From Bryobacterales bacterium (GTDB lineage Bacteria > Acidobacteriota > Terriglobia > Bryobacterales > Bryobacteraceae): DNA of 33,665 nt. Positions 23,606 to 30,787 of this stretch are shown here, piece after piece (position 1 is the stretch's first letter; each line of letters begins with the position of its first letter). Location: NCBI GenBank assembly GCA_003167255.1, contig PMTR01000032.1, positions 1 to 33,665 on the forward strand, written 5' to 3'. Below the pieces are notes generated by a model. That model had not been told where the DNA came from, did no database searches, and was given only the letters and a program-made list of their open reading frames with translations. Made by a program: the position numbers and the translations under genes.

Positions 23606-25641
23606 CCCCGCACCCCAAACAGCAACAGAAGGATGAGCGTGACGAAGATATATGCCAGGTAGGCGTGAATACTGCCCGCCTGGATCCCACGCATGCGCCG
23701 GGCAAGCTCCAGGATCGAGCGCTGCAGCGGGTCGTAGAAGCGTTTTTCGAAAGTGGGTTCGATGTCGCTCTCGAACCGGATGGCCGTCGGGTAGTAGGGC
23801 GAGACTTCATATTCCGCCTGAATCTCGCGGCGCGGCCGGTAGAGCGCGGAGAAGATCATGCGCAGCGGCTTGGAGAACGCCGTGGCGGTGTACTGATTGT
23901 CGGCCGTGAGCCCGGGCAATCCGCAGTCCCAGGTAGGCCCGCTCACGCGCCGCGCGCCGCGCGACCGCAGCATCACCAGGATCGCCGCGATCCCGCCCAG
24001 CGCCAGCCCCAGGACCGCGATTCCCGCGGTCGAAACCGTTCCGCCCCGCCCCGTGCCGGCGGCCATCGCCAGTCCGTTGGCGGCTACCAGCGAAGAACTC
24101 ACGCGCAAACCCAGGGCCTGGCTGGTGATCGGATCGAACAGCCGGACGAACCACGTCGCGCCCACGCCCAGCGCCACGCATCCCGCCGCCAGTATCCCCA
24201 TCCCGATTTGCATGGAGACGGGCGATTCTTTCGCCGCGGCCGCGGCTTCGCTCCGCGGCAACGCCAGAAATGGAATTCCGAAAGCTTTCACGAAGCACGC
24301 CGCCGCCAGCGCCGCCGTCAGGGCCAGCAGCGCGCCCGAAATCGGGAACATCATCCGCGTCAGGCTTTCGGTCGAGCCGAAACCCGCCAGCAGCGCCTGG
24401 TAGGTGAGCCATTCGCTGACGAAGCCGTTCAACGGCGGCAATCCGGAAATCGCCACCGAGCCCACCAGAAAGAACAACGCCGTCGCCGGCATGCGCCGGA
24501 TCAAGCCTCCCATGTGCTCCATGTTGCGCGTGCCCGTGCCGTGCAAAACCGATCCCGCGCCGAGGAACAGAAGACCTTTGAAGGTGGCGTGATTGAAGGT
24601 GTGGTACAGCCCGGCCACCAGCGCCACGGCCGCCAGGTTGCCGTGGCCCAGCGCGCGAAACACCAGCGCCGCGCCGAATCCCATCAGAATGATGCCGATA
24701 TTCTCGATGCTGTGGTACGCCAGCAGACGCTTGAGGTCGTGTTCCATCAGCGCGTACAGCACGCCCAACAACGCGCTGGCGACGCCGATCGACAGCACCA
24801 CCGTTCCGGCCCACAGCGGCGGCGGTCCGAAGAAATCGAAAAACACCCGCGCCATGCCGTAGATGCCGGTCTTGATGACGATTCCAGACATCAACGCCGA
24901 CACGTTGCTGGGCGCCACCGGGTGCGCATCGGGCAGCCAGATGTGCAGCGGGACAATCCCCGCTTTCACTCCGAAGCCCAGGAAGAACAGCAGAAACACG
25001 GCACCTTGATCGAGCAGCGGCAATTGCGATCCGAGAAGATGAAAGCGCGCGAAGTCCAGGCTTCGGGCGGTGGTCGCCAGCACCAGAAAGGCAACCAGCA
25101 ACAGCCCGGTCCCGGCGTGCGACATAACCAGAAACACCACGCCGGCCCGGCGCGCTTCCGCCTTCTCGTGTTCAAAGCTCACCAGGCAGTAAGCCACCAG
25201 CGCCATCACCTCCCACGCCACCAGGAAGGAGAAGGCATTGGCGGCCGTAAACACCAGGCTCAGACTGAGCAGCAGGAGATTGTAGAAGAAGACCAGCGTG
25301 CCCACGTTCTTTTTGCCTTCCATGTGCCGCACGTAGCCGAACGAGTACACCGATACCGCGCATGCCAGAAAGGCCAGAGCCAGATTGAAGTAGGCCGACA
25401 ACGGGTCAAGGCGAACGGTCCACGGGAATAACGCTGTGCCGAGCGGCAGCGTCCAGGTGGCGCCCGCTCCCTGAACCAGGGCCATCGCGGAAGCCGCGCC
25501 CTGTAGCAGCGTGCCGGCCAGCGCCAGGGCGAAACCCGCAACGCGCGCCGCCGCCGGACGGCGCCACGCAGCCAGTCCCGCTACCGCGCCCGCCAGGTAA
25601 ACCGCCAACCCTACGCTGAAGAGCGCCTCAACCGACGGCAT
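23602..25641 (-). CDS. HyfB-like (NuoL/M family) large membrane subunit
   Basis: The 679-residue protein is a long proton-antiporter-family subunit, matching HyfB/HycC in length. Visible stretches are FSFLVAWEVMALVAYCLVSF, GFGVKAGIVPLHIWLPDAHP, SALMSGIVIKTGIYGMAR, DLKRLLAYHSIENIGIILMG, HATFKGLLFLGAGSVLH and SGLPPLNGFVSEWLTYQALL. A last domain of about 110 residues (GPTWDCGLPG, FSKPLRMIFSALY, PTAIRFESDIEPTFEKRFYD) is typical of HyfB-type C-termini. It should form one of two antiporter-like pumps with the HyfF-like protein. Its ATG lies 14 bases inside the preceding small gene, and its stop overlaps the HyfC-like start. Confidence 0.94.
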   Translation of the reverse strand: MPSVEALFSVGLAVYLAGAVAGLAAWRRPAAARVAGFALALAGTLLQGAASAMALVQGAGATWTLPLGTALFPWTVRLDPLSAYFNLALAFLACAVSVYSFGYVRHMEGKKNVGTLVFFYNLLLLSLSLVFTAANAFSFLVAWEVMALVAYCLVSFEHEKAEARRAGVVFLVMSHAGTGLLLVAFLVLATTARSLDFARFHLLGSQLPLLDQGAVFLLFFLGFGVKAGIVPLHIWLPDAHPVAPSNVSALMSGIVIKTGIYGMARVFFDFFGPPPLWAGTVVLSIGVASALLGVLYALMEHDLKRLLAYHSIENIGIILMGFGAALVFRALGHGNLAAVALVAGLYHTFNHATFKGLLFLGAGSVLHGTGTRNMEHMGGLIRRMPATALFFLVGSVAISGLPPLNGFVSEWLTYQALLAGFGSTESLTRMMFPISGALLALTAALAAACFVKAFGIPFLALPRSEAAAAAKESPVSMQIGMGILAAGCVALGVGATWFVRLFDPITSQALGLRVSSSLVAANGLAMAAGTGRGGTVSTAGIAVLGLALGGIAAILVMLRSRGARRVSGPTWDCGLPGLTADNQYTATAFSKPLRMIFSALYRPRREIQAEYEVSPYYPTAIRFESDIEPTFEKRFYDPLQRSILELARRMRGIQAGSIHAYLAYIFVTLILLLLFGVRG

Positions 25642-25906
25642 GCTGTTTCAGAATCTCATCCACTTGCGACGCGGCATAGGGCGGCCGCTGCGCCGAAAGC
25701 ACCAATTGGATCTGGTCGTCGCTGAGATGTTTGGTCCCGTACAGGTAGAGAATGTACTTCGCCCGGTAGCGCTGGTCGGCGGCGAGATACATGTGGGTAT
25801 TCCGCGTCGCCGTCTGAACCCAACCCTTCCGGCTGAAGTCGAGCAGCGTCTCCGTGTTGGTCTGAAGGCTGGCTGCCACAACGGAGATCAGTTCATATCC
25901 CGGCAT
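25628..25906 (-). CDS. Small protein of unknown function between the ArsR gene and the hyf-like genes
   Basis: I do not recognise this 92-residue protein. It has no Cys, no membrane segment and no signal peptide. It reads as mixed helix, with RNTHMYLAADQRYRAKYILY in the middle and a predicted helical end (QVDEILKQHAVG). It is probably real: it has the strong ribosome site AAGGAG eight bases before its ATG, overlapping the ArsR stop codon, and it overlaps the HyfB-like start by 14 bases. Its fixed place in the operon suggests an assembly or regulatory role for the complex, but nothing in the sequence proves it. Confidence 0.75.
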   Translation of the reverse strand: MPGYELISVVAASLQTNTETLLDFSRKGWVQTATRNTHMYLAADQRYRAKYILYLYGTKHLSDDQIQLVLSAQRPPYAASQVDEILKQHAVG

Positions 25907-25917
25907 TGATTCACTCC

Positions 25918-26256
25918 TTATCGCGTGCGCGCCTCTGCGGCGATTTCTCCGAGCATTTGCCTGGCTTCGCTCAAGTGCGCTTGGAAGTACCGGCGCATGA
26001 TGTCGAGCACTTCCACCAGAACCGGGTTGCGCAACGAATAGAAAACCTGGTTGCCTTCTTTGCGATGCGCCACGATCTGCCGGCTGCGCAGAATCGCCAG
26101 ATGTTGCGAGAGGTTGGCCTGCTCGATCCCCAGTTGTTCCTGAATGGCGCCGGCGGCCATCTCACCATCGCGCAGAGCCTCCAGAATTGCAATCCGGGTC
26201 GGGTGTGCCAGTGATTGAAAAATATCGGCCTTGTATTCCCGCAGCAGATTCTGCAC
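25918..26256 (-). CDS. ArsR-family transcriptional regulator, cysteine-free
   Basis: The 112-residue protein is a winged-helix ArsR/SmtB-type repressor: FQSLAHPTRIAILEALRDG, AGAIQEQLGIEQANLSQHLA (recognition helix), LRSRQIVAHRKEGNQVFYSL (wing). It has no Cys at all, so the ELCVCDL-type metal site is absent and it must sense something else or respond through other residues. The start is a GTG at 26256, seven bases after a TATACT -10 element, so the mRNA is expected to be leaderless; no Shine-Dalgarno is present. A perfect palindrome overlaps its promoter, consistent with self-repression and with control of the whole downstream operon. Confidence 0.92.
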   Translation of the reverse strand: MQNLLREYKADIFQSLAHPTRIAILEALRDGEMAAGAIQEQLGIEQANLSQHLAILRSRQIVAHRKEGNQVFYSLRNPVLVEVLDIMRRYFQAHLSEARQMLGEIAAEARTR

Positions 26257-26262
26257 AAGATT

Positions 26263-26291
26263 AGTATATTCGATCTATCGAATATACGCAA
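26263..26291 (-). promoter_or_regulatory. Promoter of the arsR/hyf-like operon
   Basis: On the minus strand TTGCGT (26291-26286) and TATACT (26268-26263) are separated by 17 bases. The first base of the GTG start lies seven bases past the -10, about where transcription should begin. Confidence 0.7.
26264..26287. promoter_or_regulatory. Perfect palindrome, probable ArsR operator
   Basis: An 11-bp arm GTATATTCGAT is followed by CT and its exact inverted copy ATCGAATATAC. It covers the spacer and most of the -10 of the arsR-like promoter. ArsR dimers typically bind AT-rich dyads of this kind, and the surrounding DNA is GC-rich, so the site stands out. Binding would block RNA polymerase. Confidence 0.85.
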
Positions 26292-26302
26292 GTACTGCTG
26301 GG

Positions 26303-26340
26303 GCGGACCCCCTGGTCCGCGGCCGACGCCCCCGTCGGCC
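26303..26340. repeat. Two tandem hairpin repeats upstream of the arsR promoter
   Basis: Stem 26303-26309 with 26314-26320 (loop CCCT) is followed by stem 26321-26328 with 26333-26340 (loop CCCC); both are perfect. They lie between the M20 peptidase stop and the arsR promoter and may stop read-through from the peptidase gene. The first resembles the hairpin at 8529-8548. Confidence 0.75.
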
Positions 26341-26372
26341 TGCTGTCGTTTGCATGGTGCTGATATCGCTGC

Positions 26373-27512
26373 TTACAGCGCCGCCAGCAGCTTCCCGATC
26401 AGCGCCGTCCGGTCGGCGATGCGGTTCGCCAGGATGCTCTCGTTCGCCGCGTGTGCGCCTTCGCCAACGCCACCCACCCCGTCCAGCGTCGGAATCCCCA
26501 GCGCCGCGGTAAAGTTGCCGTCCGATCCGCCGCCACTCAGCGATTCCTCCACATCCACACCCAGCCCGCGCGCCAGCTTCTGTGCCGTGCGGAATAGTTT
26601 GACAATCCCCGCCGACCGCTCCATGGGCGGGCGGTTCAACCCTCCGCTGACTTCGATGCTGCACCGCGAATCGAAGGCCCGCAGCGCCCGAAACTTTTTC
26701 TCGAGCGCGGCCGCATCGCTCAACTTCATCACCCGTATGTCCACTTCCGCCCGCGCTTCGGCCGCCACCACGTTGGAGCGCGTCCCGCCCGAAACCACCC
26801 CGGGGTTCACCGTGATTCCCCGCTCCGTCTGCGTGAACCCAGCGATATGGTCAATCTGCCGCGCCAGTTCCAGCACCGCGCTTGCGCCCGAGGCAAAATC
26901 CACGCCCGAATGCGATGCCTTGCCGCGCACCACAATCGTGAAATCGCCCACGCCTTTGCGCGCCGTTTTCAGCTTGCCTTCGAGCCCCGTGCCGGGCTCC
27001 AGCACCAGCACCGCTTTGCTGGCCCGGGCGTTCTTTTCGGTGAGCGGGCGCGAGCTCTCGCTGCCCACTTCTTCATCCGAATTGAGCAGCAGCAGCACTT
27101 TCGAGGGAACCGCGATCTCCAGGTCCCGCAGCGCGCGCGCGGCGAACACGAAGAACGCGATGCCCGCCTTCATGTCCAGCACACCGGGCCCCCACAGCCG
27201 GCCTTCCGCCTCGCGGAATGGCATGCTGCGTAGCGTGCCCAGGGGCCAGACCGTGTCGGAGTGGCCCAACGCGAGAATCTGGCCGCTCTTCTTACGCCCC
27301 GGCAGATTCATTTCGCACAACAGGTGCTTGCCAAACCTGCCTCCGTGACAGGTCTTCACGCGCGCCATGGGCGCCACCGTATCGGAGACTAGTTCCACGA
27401 ACCGGTTGACTGCCGCCGGGTCGTCGCTGGGCGACTCGCATTCCGCGAACTGGCGAATCAGCGCCGTGACATCGCGTTGGCGCGCGGCCACCCAGCAAAG
27501 AAGAGGATCCAC
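26373..27512 (-). CDS. M20-family metallopeptidase (glutamate carboxypeptidase-like)
   Basis: The 379-residue protein has the M20 zinc site: GHSDTVWP with His84 and Asp86, GPGVLDMKAG with Asp113, NSDEEVGS with Glu147/Glu148, and a C-terminal His in GEGAHAANES. The dimerisation domain sits in the middle (ARKGVGDFTIVVRGKASHSG, then RAEVDIRVMK). The pattern is closest to carboxypeptidase G2-like enzymes, which cut C-terminal Glu or similar residues from small substrates. No signal peptide is seen, so it probably acts in the cytoplasm. The ATG at 27512 opens the usual N-terminal helix. It stands alone between the hyf-like operon and the lipid A operon. Confidence 0.9.
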   Translation of the reverse strand: MDPLLCWVAARQRDVTALIRQFAECESPSDDPAAVNRFVELVSDTVAPMARVKTCHGGRFGKHLLCEMNLPGRKKSGQILALGHSDTVWPLGTLRSMPFREAEGRLWGPGVLDMKAGIAFFVFAARALRDLEIAVPSKVLLLLNSDEEVGSESSRPLTEKNARASKAVLVLEPGTGLEGKLKTARKGVGDFTIVVRGKASHSGVDFASGASAVLELARQIDHIAGFTQTERGITVNPGVVSGGTRSNVVAAEARAEVDIRVMKLSDAAALEKKFRALRAFDSRCSIEVSGGLNRPPMERSAGIVKLFRTAQKLARGLGVDVEESLSGGGSDGNFTAALGIPTLDGVGGVGEGAHAANESILANRIADRTALIGKLLAAL

Positions 27513-27542
27513 GGCTATATGATAGCCTTTAACGTCATCTTC

Positions 27543-27696
27543 ACCGCAGAGACGCTGAGACGCAGAGAAAAACTGAGGAATCGGAGAGTTGGTGCGGATA
27601 CGGTCCGCCGGCGTTACGAAAGAGAAAAGAGAGAGACGGACTCAATCGAAACTCTTGTTTCTCTCAGTTTTCTCGGCGTCTCCGCGTCTCGGCGGT
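27543..27696. repeat. Large inverted repeat of CGCAGAGACG type
   Basis: Arms of about 34 bases at 27543-27577 and 27663-27696 are near-perfect inverted copies enclosing 85 bases. Each arm is built from units close to GAGACGC(T/G)GAGACGC. Repeats of this kind are dispersed in several phyla. It fills most of the gap between the divergent M20 and fabZ genes. No gene is seen inside. Confidence 0.8.
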
Positions 27697-27740
27697 AAAC
27701 TCAAAGCCGGTCATCGACGGATTACGGTCTGAGTGCTTCA

Positions 27741-27749
27741 TGCGATAAT
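27741..27749 (+). promoter_or_regulatory. Possible extended -10 of the fabZ-lpxA operon
   Basis: TGCGATAAT fits an extended -10 (TG, one base, then GATAAT) and lies 10 bases before the fabZ ATG. No clear -35 is seen. If used, the leader would be only about three bases. Confidence 0.4.
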
Positions 27750-27759
27750 AGCCTCTTCC

Positions 27760-28221
27760 ATGACGCTCTTGGACATTAATGACATCCGCGAGATTCTTCC
27801 CCATCGCTACCCGTTTCTGCTGGTGGACCGCATCGTCGAAATGGACGCCGACCGCATCGTCGGCATCAAGAACGTTACGAACAACGAGCCCTTTTTTCAG
27901 GGCCACTTCCCCGACTTCCCGGTGATGCCGGGTGTCCTCATCGTCGAAGCCATGGCGCAGACCGCCGGCGTGCTGGTGCTCAAGAGCATGGAGGACCGGC
28001 ACAATAAGTTGGTCTTGCTGGTGGCCATTGAGAACGCCCGTTTCCGCAGGCCCGTGGTGCCCGGCGACACGCTGCGCATGGAGATGAAAGTGATCAAGCG
28101 CAAGGCCAGCGTCGCTAAGATGGCCGGCGTCGCCACCGTCGATGGCGTGGTGGTGGCCGAGGCCGAAGTCATGTGCAAGCTCGCCGACAAGGAAGAAAAG
28201 CCGCCGGCGCCGGCGGCTTAA
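27760..28221 (+). CDS. fabZ: (3R)-hydroxyacyl-ACP dehydratase FabZ
   Basis: The 153-residue protein is a hot-dog-fold dehydratase that removes water from 3-hydroxyacyl-ACP in fatty acid elongation. It has LPHRYPFLLVDR near 13-24, the catalytic His in GHFPDFPVMPGV and the catalytic Glu in LIVEAMAQTAGV. Length matches the family. I chose ATG 27760 (MTLLDINDIREIL); an upstream ATG at 27733 adds nine unlikely residues. FabZ competes with LpxA for 3-hydroxyacyl-ACP, and the two genes are commonly adjacent; here lpxA starts directly at the stop codon. Confidence 0.95.
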   Translation: MTLLDINDIREILPHRYPFLLVDRIVEMDADRIVGIKNVTNNEPFFQGHFPDFPVMPGVLIVEAMAQTAGVLVLKSMEDRHNKLVLLVAIENARFRRPVVPGDTLRMEMKVIKRKASVAKMAGVATVDGVVVAEAEVMCKLADKEEKPPAPAA

Positions 28222-28998
28222 ATGCCCATCCATCCGACCGCCATTGTGGACCCGCGCGCGCGCATTGCGGAAAGCGCCGACATCGGTCCATACTGCATCG
28301 TGGGCGCGGAAGTGGAAATCGGCGCGCGCACCCGCTTGATGGCGAACCTGTATCTGGAAGGCCCCACGCGCATCGGGGAAGACAACATTTTCTTTCCGTT
28401 CAGCAGTGTCGGCGTGGCCTCGCAGGATCTGAAGTATCAAGGCGAGCGCGCCGAAACCCGCATCGGCGACCGCAACCGCATCCGCGAGTTCGTCACCATC
28501 CACCGCGGCACCCAAGGCGGCGGTCTGGTCACCACGATAGGCAGCGACAACCTGCTGATGACCTATACCCACGTGGCGCACGACTGCCGCATCGGCGACC
28601 ACGTGATCCTCGGCAACTCCGTGGGTCTGGCGGGCCACGTCATCATCGACGATTGGGCCGACGTCAGCCCGTTCAGCGGCGTCCATCAATTCTGCCGCAT
28701 CGGACGGCACGCCTTCATCGGACCCTATAGCGTGATCAAGCAGGACATCCTGCCCTTCTCGCTCACCAGCAACAAGCCGGACGTGAGCGTTTTCGGCGCC
28801 AACAGCGTGGGACTGGAGCGGCGCGGCTTTTCGAAGCCCGTGATCGAATCCCTGCAGACGGCCTTCCGCCTGCTCACGCGCTCGGGCCTCAACACCTCGC
28901 AGGCCATCGAACGCATTCGCGCCGAAGTGCCGGCTTGCGCCGAGGTGGAAGAGCTGCTCGAATTCATTCGCGCCTCGGAGCGCGGCGTCGTTAAGTAA
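28222..28998 (+). CDS. lpxA: UDP-N-acetylglucosamine (or 3-amino analogue) acyltransferase LpxA
   Basis: The 258-residue protein is a left-handed beta-helix of hexapeptide repeats (IHPTAIVDPRARI, ADIGPYCIVG, NRIREFVTIHRGT) with the C-terminal helical domain. The catalytic His of the family is His120 in THVAHDCRIGDH. It transfers a 3-hydroxyacyl chain from ACP to the sugar nucleotide, the first step of lipid A. The gene begins at the base after the fabZ stop, so the two are translated together. Presence of a GnnA-like oxidoreductase downstream raises the question of whether the acceptor carries a 3-amino group. Confidence 0.95.
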   Translation: MPIHPTAIVDPRARIAESADIGPYCIVGAEVEIGARTRLMANLYLEGPTRIGEDNIFFPFSSVGVASQDLKYQGERAETRIGDRNRIREFVTIHRGTQGGGLVTTIGSDNLLMTYTHVAHDCRIGDHVILGNSVGLAGHVIIDDWADVSPFSGVHQFCRIGRHAFIGPYSVIKQDILPFSLTSNKPDVSVFGANSVGLERRGFSKPVIESLQTAFRLLTRSGLNTSQAIERIRAEVPACAEVEELLEFIRASERGVVK

Positions 28999-29023
28999 GG
29001 TGTCAAATAAAGTAGTCAAGTCC

Positions 29024-29824
29024 ATGCGCTACGGCCTCATTGCCGGAAACGGCCGCTTCCCCGAGCTGGCTCTCGAAAGCGCGCGCAGCCTGGGCCACGA
29101 CGTCACCGTGCTCGCCATCCAGGAAGAAGCCTCGCCCGAAATCGAAGCTCTGGCGCCCCGCTGTTATTGGATCTCGCTCGGCCAACTCGGCAAGCTCATC
29201 GACATCCTGAAGAACGAAGGCATCACCGAAGTGGTGATGTGCGGCCAGGTGAAGCACGCCAGGATTTTTTCGTCCATCGTGCCGGACTGGCGCCTGTTCA
29301 AGCTGCTGGCATCGCTGCCGTCGAAGAACACCGACGGCCTGATCGGCGGCGTCATCAAAATCCTCGCGGACGAAGGTATCCACCTGAGCGATTCCACGGC
29401 TTTGTTGAAGCCTTTGCTGGCCACTGCCGGCGCGATGTCGCAGCGTGCGCCGCAAAAGGAAGAAACCGCTGACATCCAATACGGCCGGCGCGTGGCCGAT
29501 GCGCTGGCCGGTTTCGACGTCGGCCAAAGCGTCGCCATCTGCGAACGCGCCTGCGTGGCCCTCGAAGCCATGGAAGGCACCGACGCCATGCTGCGCCGCG
29601 CCGCCGGCCTGGCGAACGGACGCCGCCTCTCGCTGGTCAAAGTGGCCCGCCGCCGCGAGCACCTGCTGTTCGATGTCCCGGTGGTTGGTTTGAGCACCAT
29701 CCCGGTGATGCGCGAAACCGGAACCACCGTGCTCGCCGTGGAAGCCGGCCGCACCCTGATGCTCGATCGGGAAGAAATGTTGAAACAGGCCGATTCGGCC
29801 AATCTCGCCATTGTGGGGTTCTAG
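29024..29824 (+). CDS. lpxI: UDP-2,3-diacylglucosamine pyrophosphatase LpxI
   Basis: This protein of 266 residues (from ATG 29024) matches LpxI, the enzyme that hydrolyses UDP-2,3-diacylglucosamine to lipid X in bacteria lacking LpxH. It has YGLIAGNGRFPELALESA at the start, VVMCGQVKHARIF, LLASLPSKNTDGLIGGVI and a C-terminal LSTIPVMRETGTTVLAVEAG, with conserved acidic residues between. A GTG at 29000 would add eight residues; the family usually starts at the LIAG segment, so I prefer 29024. Its stop touches the TTG start of the next gene. Confidence 0.92.
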   Translation: MRYGLIAGNGRFPELALESARSLGHDVTVLAIQEEASPEIEALAPRCYWISLGQLGKLIDILKNEGITEVVMCGQVKHARIFSSIVPDWRLFKLLASLPSKNTDGLIGGVIKILADEGIHLSDSTALLKPLLATAGAMSQRAPQKEETADIQYGRRVADALAGFDVGQSVAICERACVALEAMEGTDAMLRRAAGLANGRRLSLVKVARRREHLLFDVPVVGLSTIPVMRETGTTVLAVEAGRTLMLDREEMLKQADSANLAIVGF

Positions 29825-30787
29825 TTGACGAAACATCGACTGGCCGTTATCGGCGCCGGACAATTCGGAAAGAACCACTGCCGCGTCGTTCACGAATCCG
29901 GACGCGCCCAACTCTGCGCCGTGGTGGATACGGATGCGGGGCGCGCCGCCGAATCCGCCGCGCTCTATCTTGCCGAGCCTCTCGCCGACGCCCGCGCGCT
30001 GGCCGGCAAAGTGGACGCCGCCATCGTCGCGGTGCCCACCACCGCGCATGAAGCCGTGGCCCTGGCGCTCATCGAAGCCGGCATCGACGTGCTGGTGGAA
30101 AAACCCATCGCTGCTGACCTGGCGGCTGCGGATCGCTTGGTGGCCGCCGCCGCCCGCCACGGCCGCATCCTGCAAGTCGGCCACCTGGAGCGCTTCAACC
30201 CAGCCGTCATCGAGTTGGAGAAGCGCTCCACCCTGCCGCTCTTCTTCGAGATTCACCGGCTCAACATCTTCAGCCCGCGCAGCCTGGACGTGGACGTGGT
30301 GCTCGACCTCATGATCCACGACGTCGATATCGTGCTGGCCCTGGCCCGCGCCCAACCACAGGAGATTCGTGCCGCCGGCATCCGCATCCTTTCCGAAAAG
30401 GTGGATATCGCCAACGTGCGCCTGCAGTTCCCCAACGGCTGCGTGGCCAACCTCACCGCCAGCCGCGTCTCCACGGAGCGCGTCCGCAAACTGCGCCTTT
30501 TCCAGCCGCGGCAATACCTGTCGCTCGACTATGGCAGGCAGGACTTAATGGTCTTTTCGGTGGGCGCGGGCCGGCAGATCGGTTTTGAGAAGGCTCCGGT
30601 CACCAACGCGGAGCCACTGAAGCTCCAGCTCGATGCCTTCCTGGACAGCCTGGAAACCCGAAATTCCCCGAAATGTTCCGGCTCCGCCGCGCGTCAAACC
30701 CTAGGGGCCGCCTTGGCTATTCTTGATAAGATTAAGGAGCACTCGGACGTGGTCTCGCGGTCTTTGGAAGCCGGATGGAAACCGTAG
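29825..30787 (+). CDS. Gfo/Idh/MocA-family oxidoreductase, possibly GnnA-like
   Basis: The 320-residue protein has an N-terminal NAD(P)-binding Rossmann fold (VIGAGQFGKNHCRVV), the family EKP motif (VLVEKPIAADLAAADRL), and HLERFNPAVIELE with a following substrate-binding domain containing LDLMIHDVDIVLAL. The start is a TTG directly after the LpxI stop, with no nearby ATG in frame. In Leptospira and Acidithiobacillus a member of this family, GnnA, oxidises UDP-GlcNAc at C3 so that an aminotransferase (GnnB) can add nitrogen for amide-linked lipid A. The place in an lpx operon and the length fit GnnA, but no GnnB is in this window, so this is inference. It overlaps the TonB-like gene by 13 bases. 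Confidence 0.85.
   Translation: MTKHRLAVIGAGQFGKNHCRVVHESGRAQLCAVVDTDAGRAAESAALYLAEPLADARALAGKVDAAIVAVPTTAHEAVALALIEAGIDVLVEKPIAADLAAADRLVAAAARHGRILQVGHLERFNPAVIELEKRSTLPLFFEIHRLNIFSPRSLDVDVVLDLMIHDVDIVLALARAQPQEIRAAGIRILSEKVDIANVRLQFPNGCVANLTASRVSTERVRKLRLFQPRQYLSLDYGRQDLMVFSVGAGRQIGFEKAPVTNAEPLKLQLDAFLDSLETRNSPKCSGSAARQTLGAALAILDKIKEHSDVVSRSLEAGWKP

Noticed and set aside
23665..25431. Plus-strand 588-residue frame antisense to the HyfB-like gene
   Set aside because: Rich in Arg, Gln and His with no recognisable domain; the complement encodes a clear antiporter-family subunit.
29003..30514. Minus-strand 503-residue frame antisense to lpxI and the oxidoreductase
   Set aside because: Gly/His/Asp/Ala-rich antisense pattern; both plus-strand genes have strong family motifs and operon junctions.
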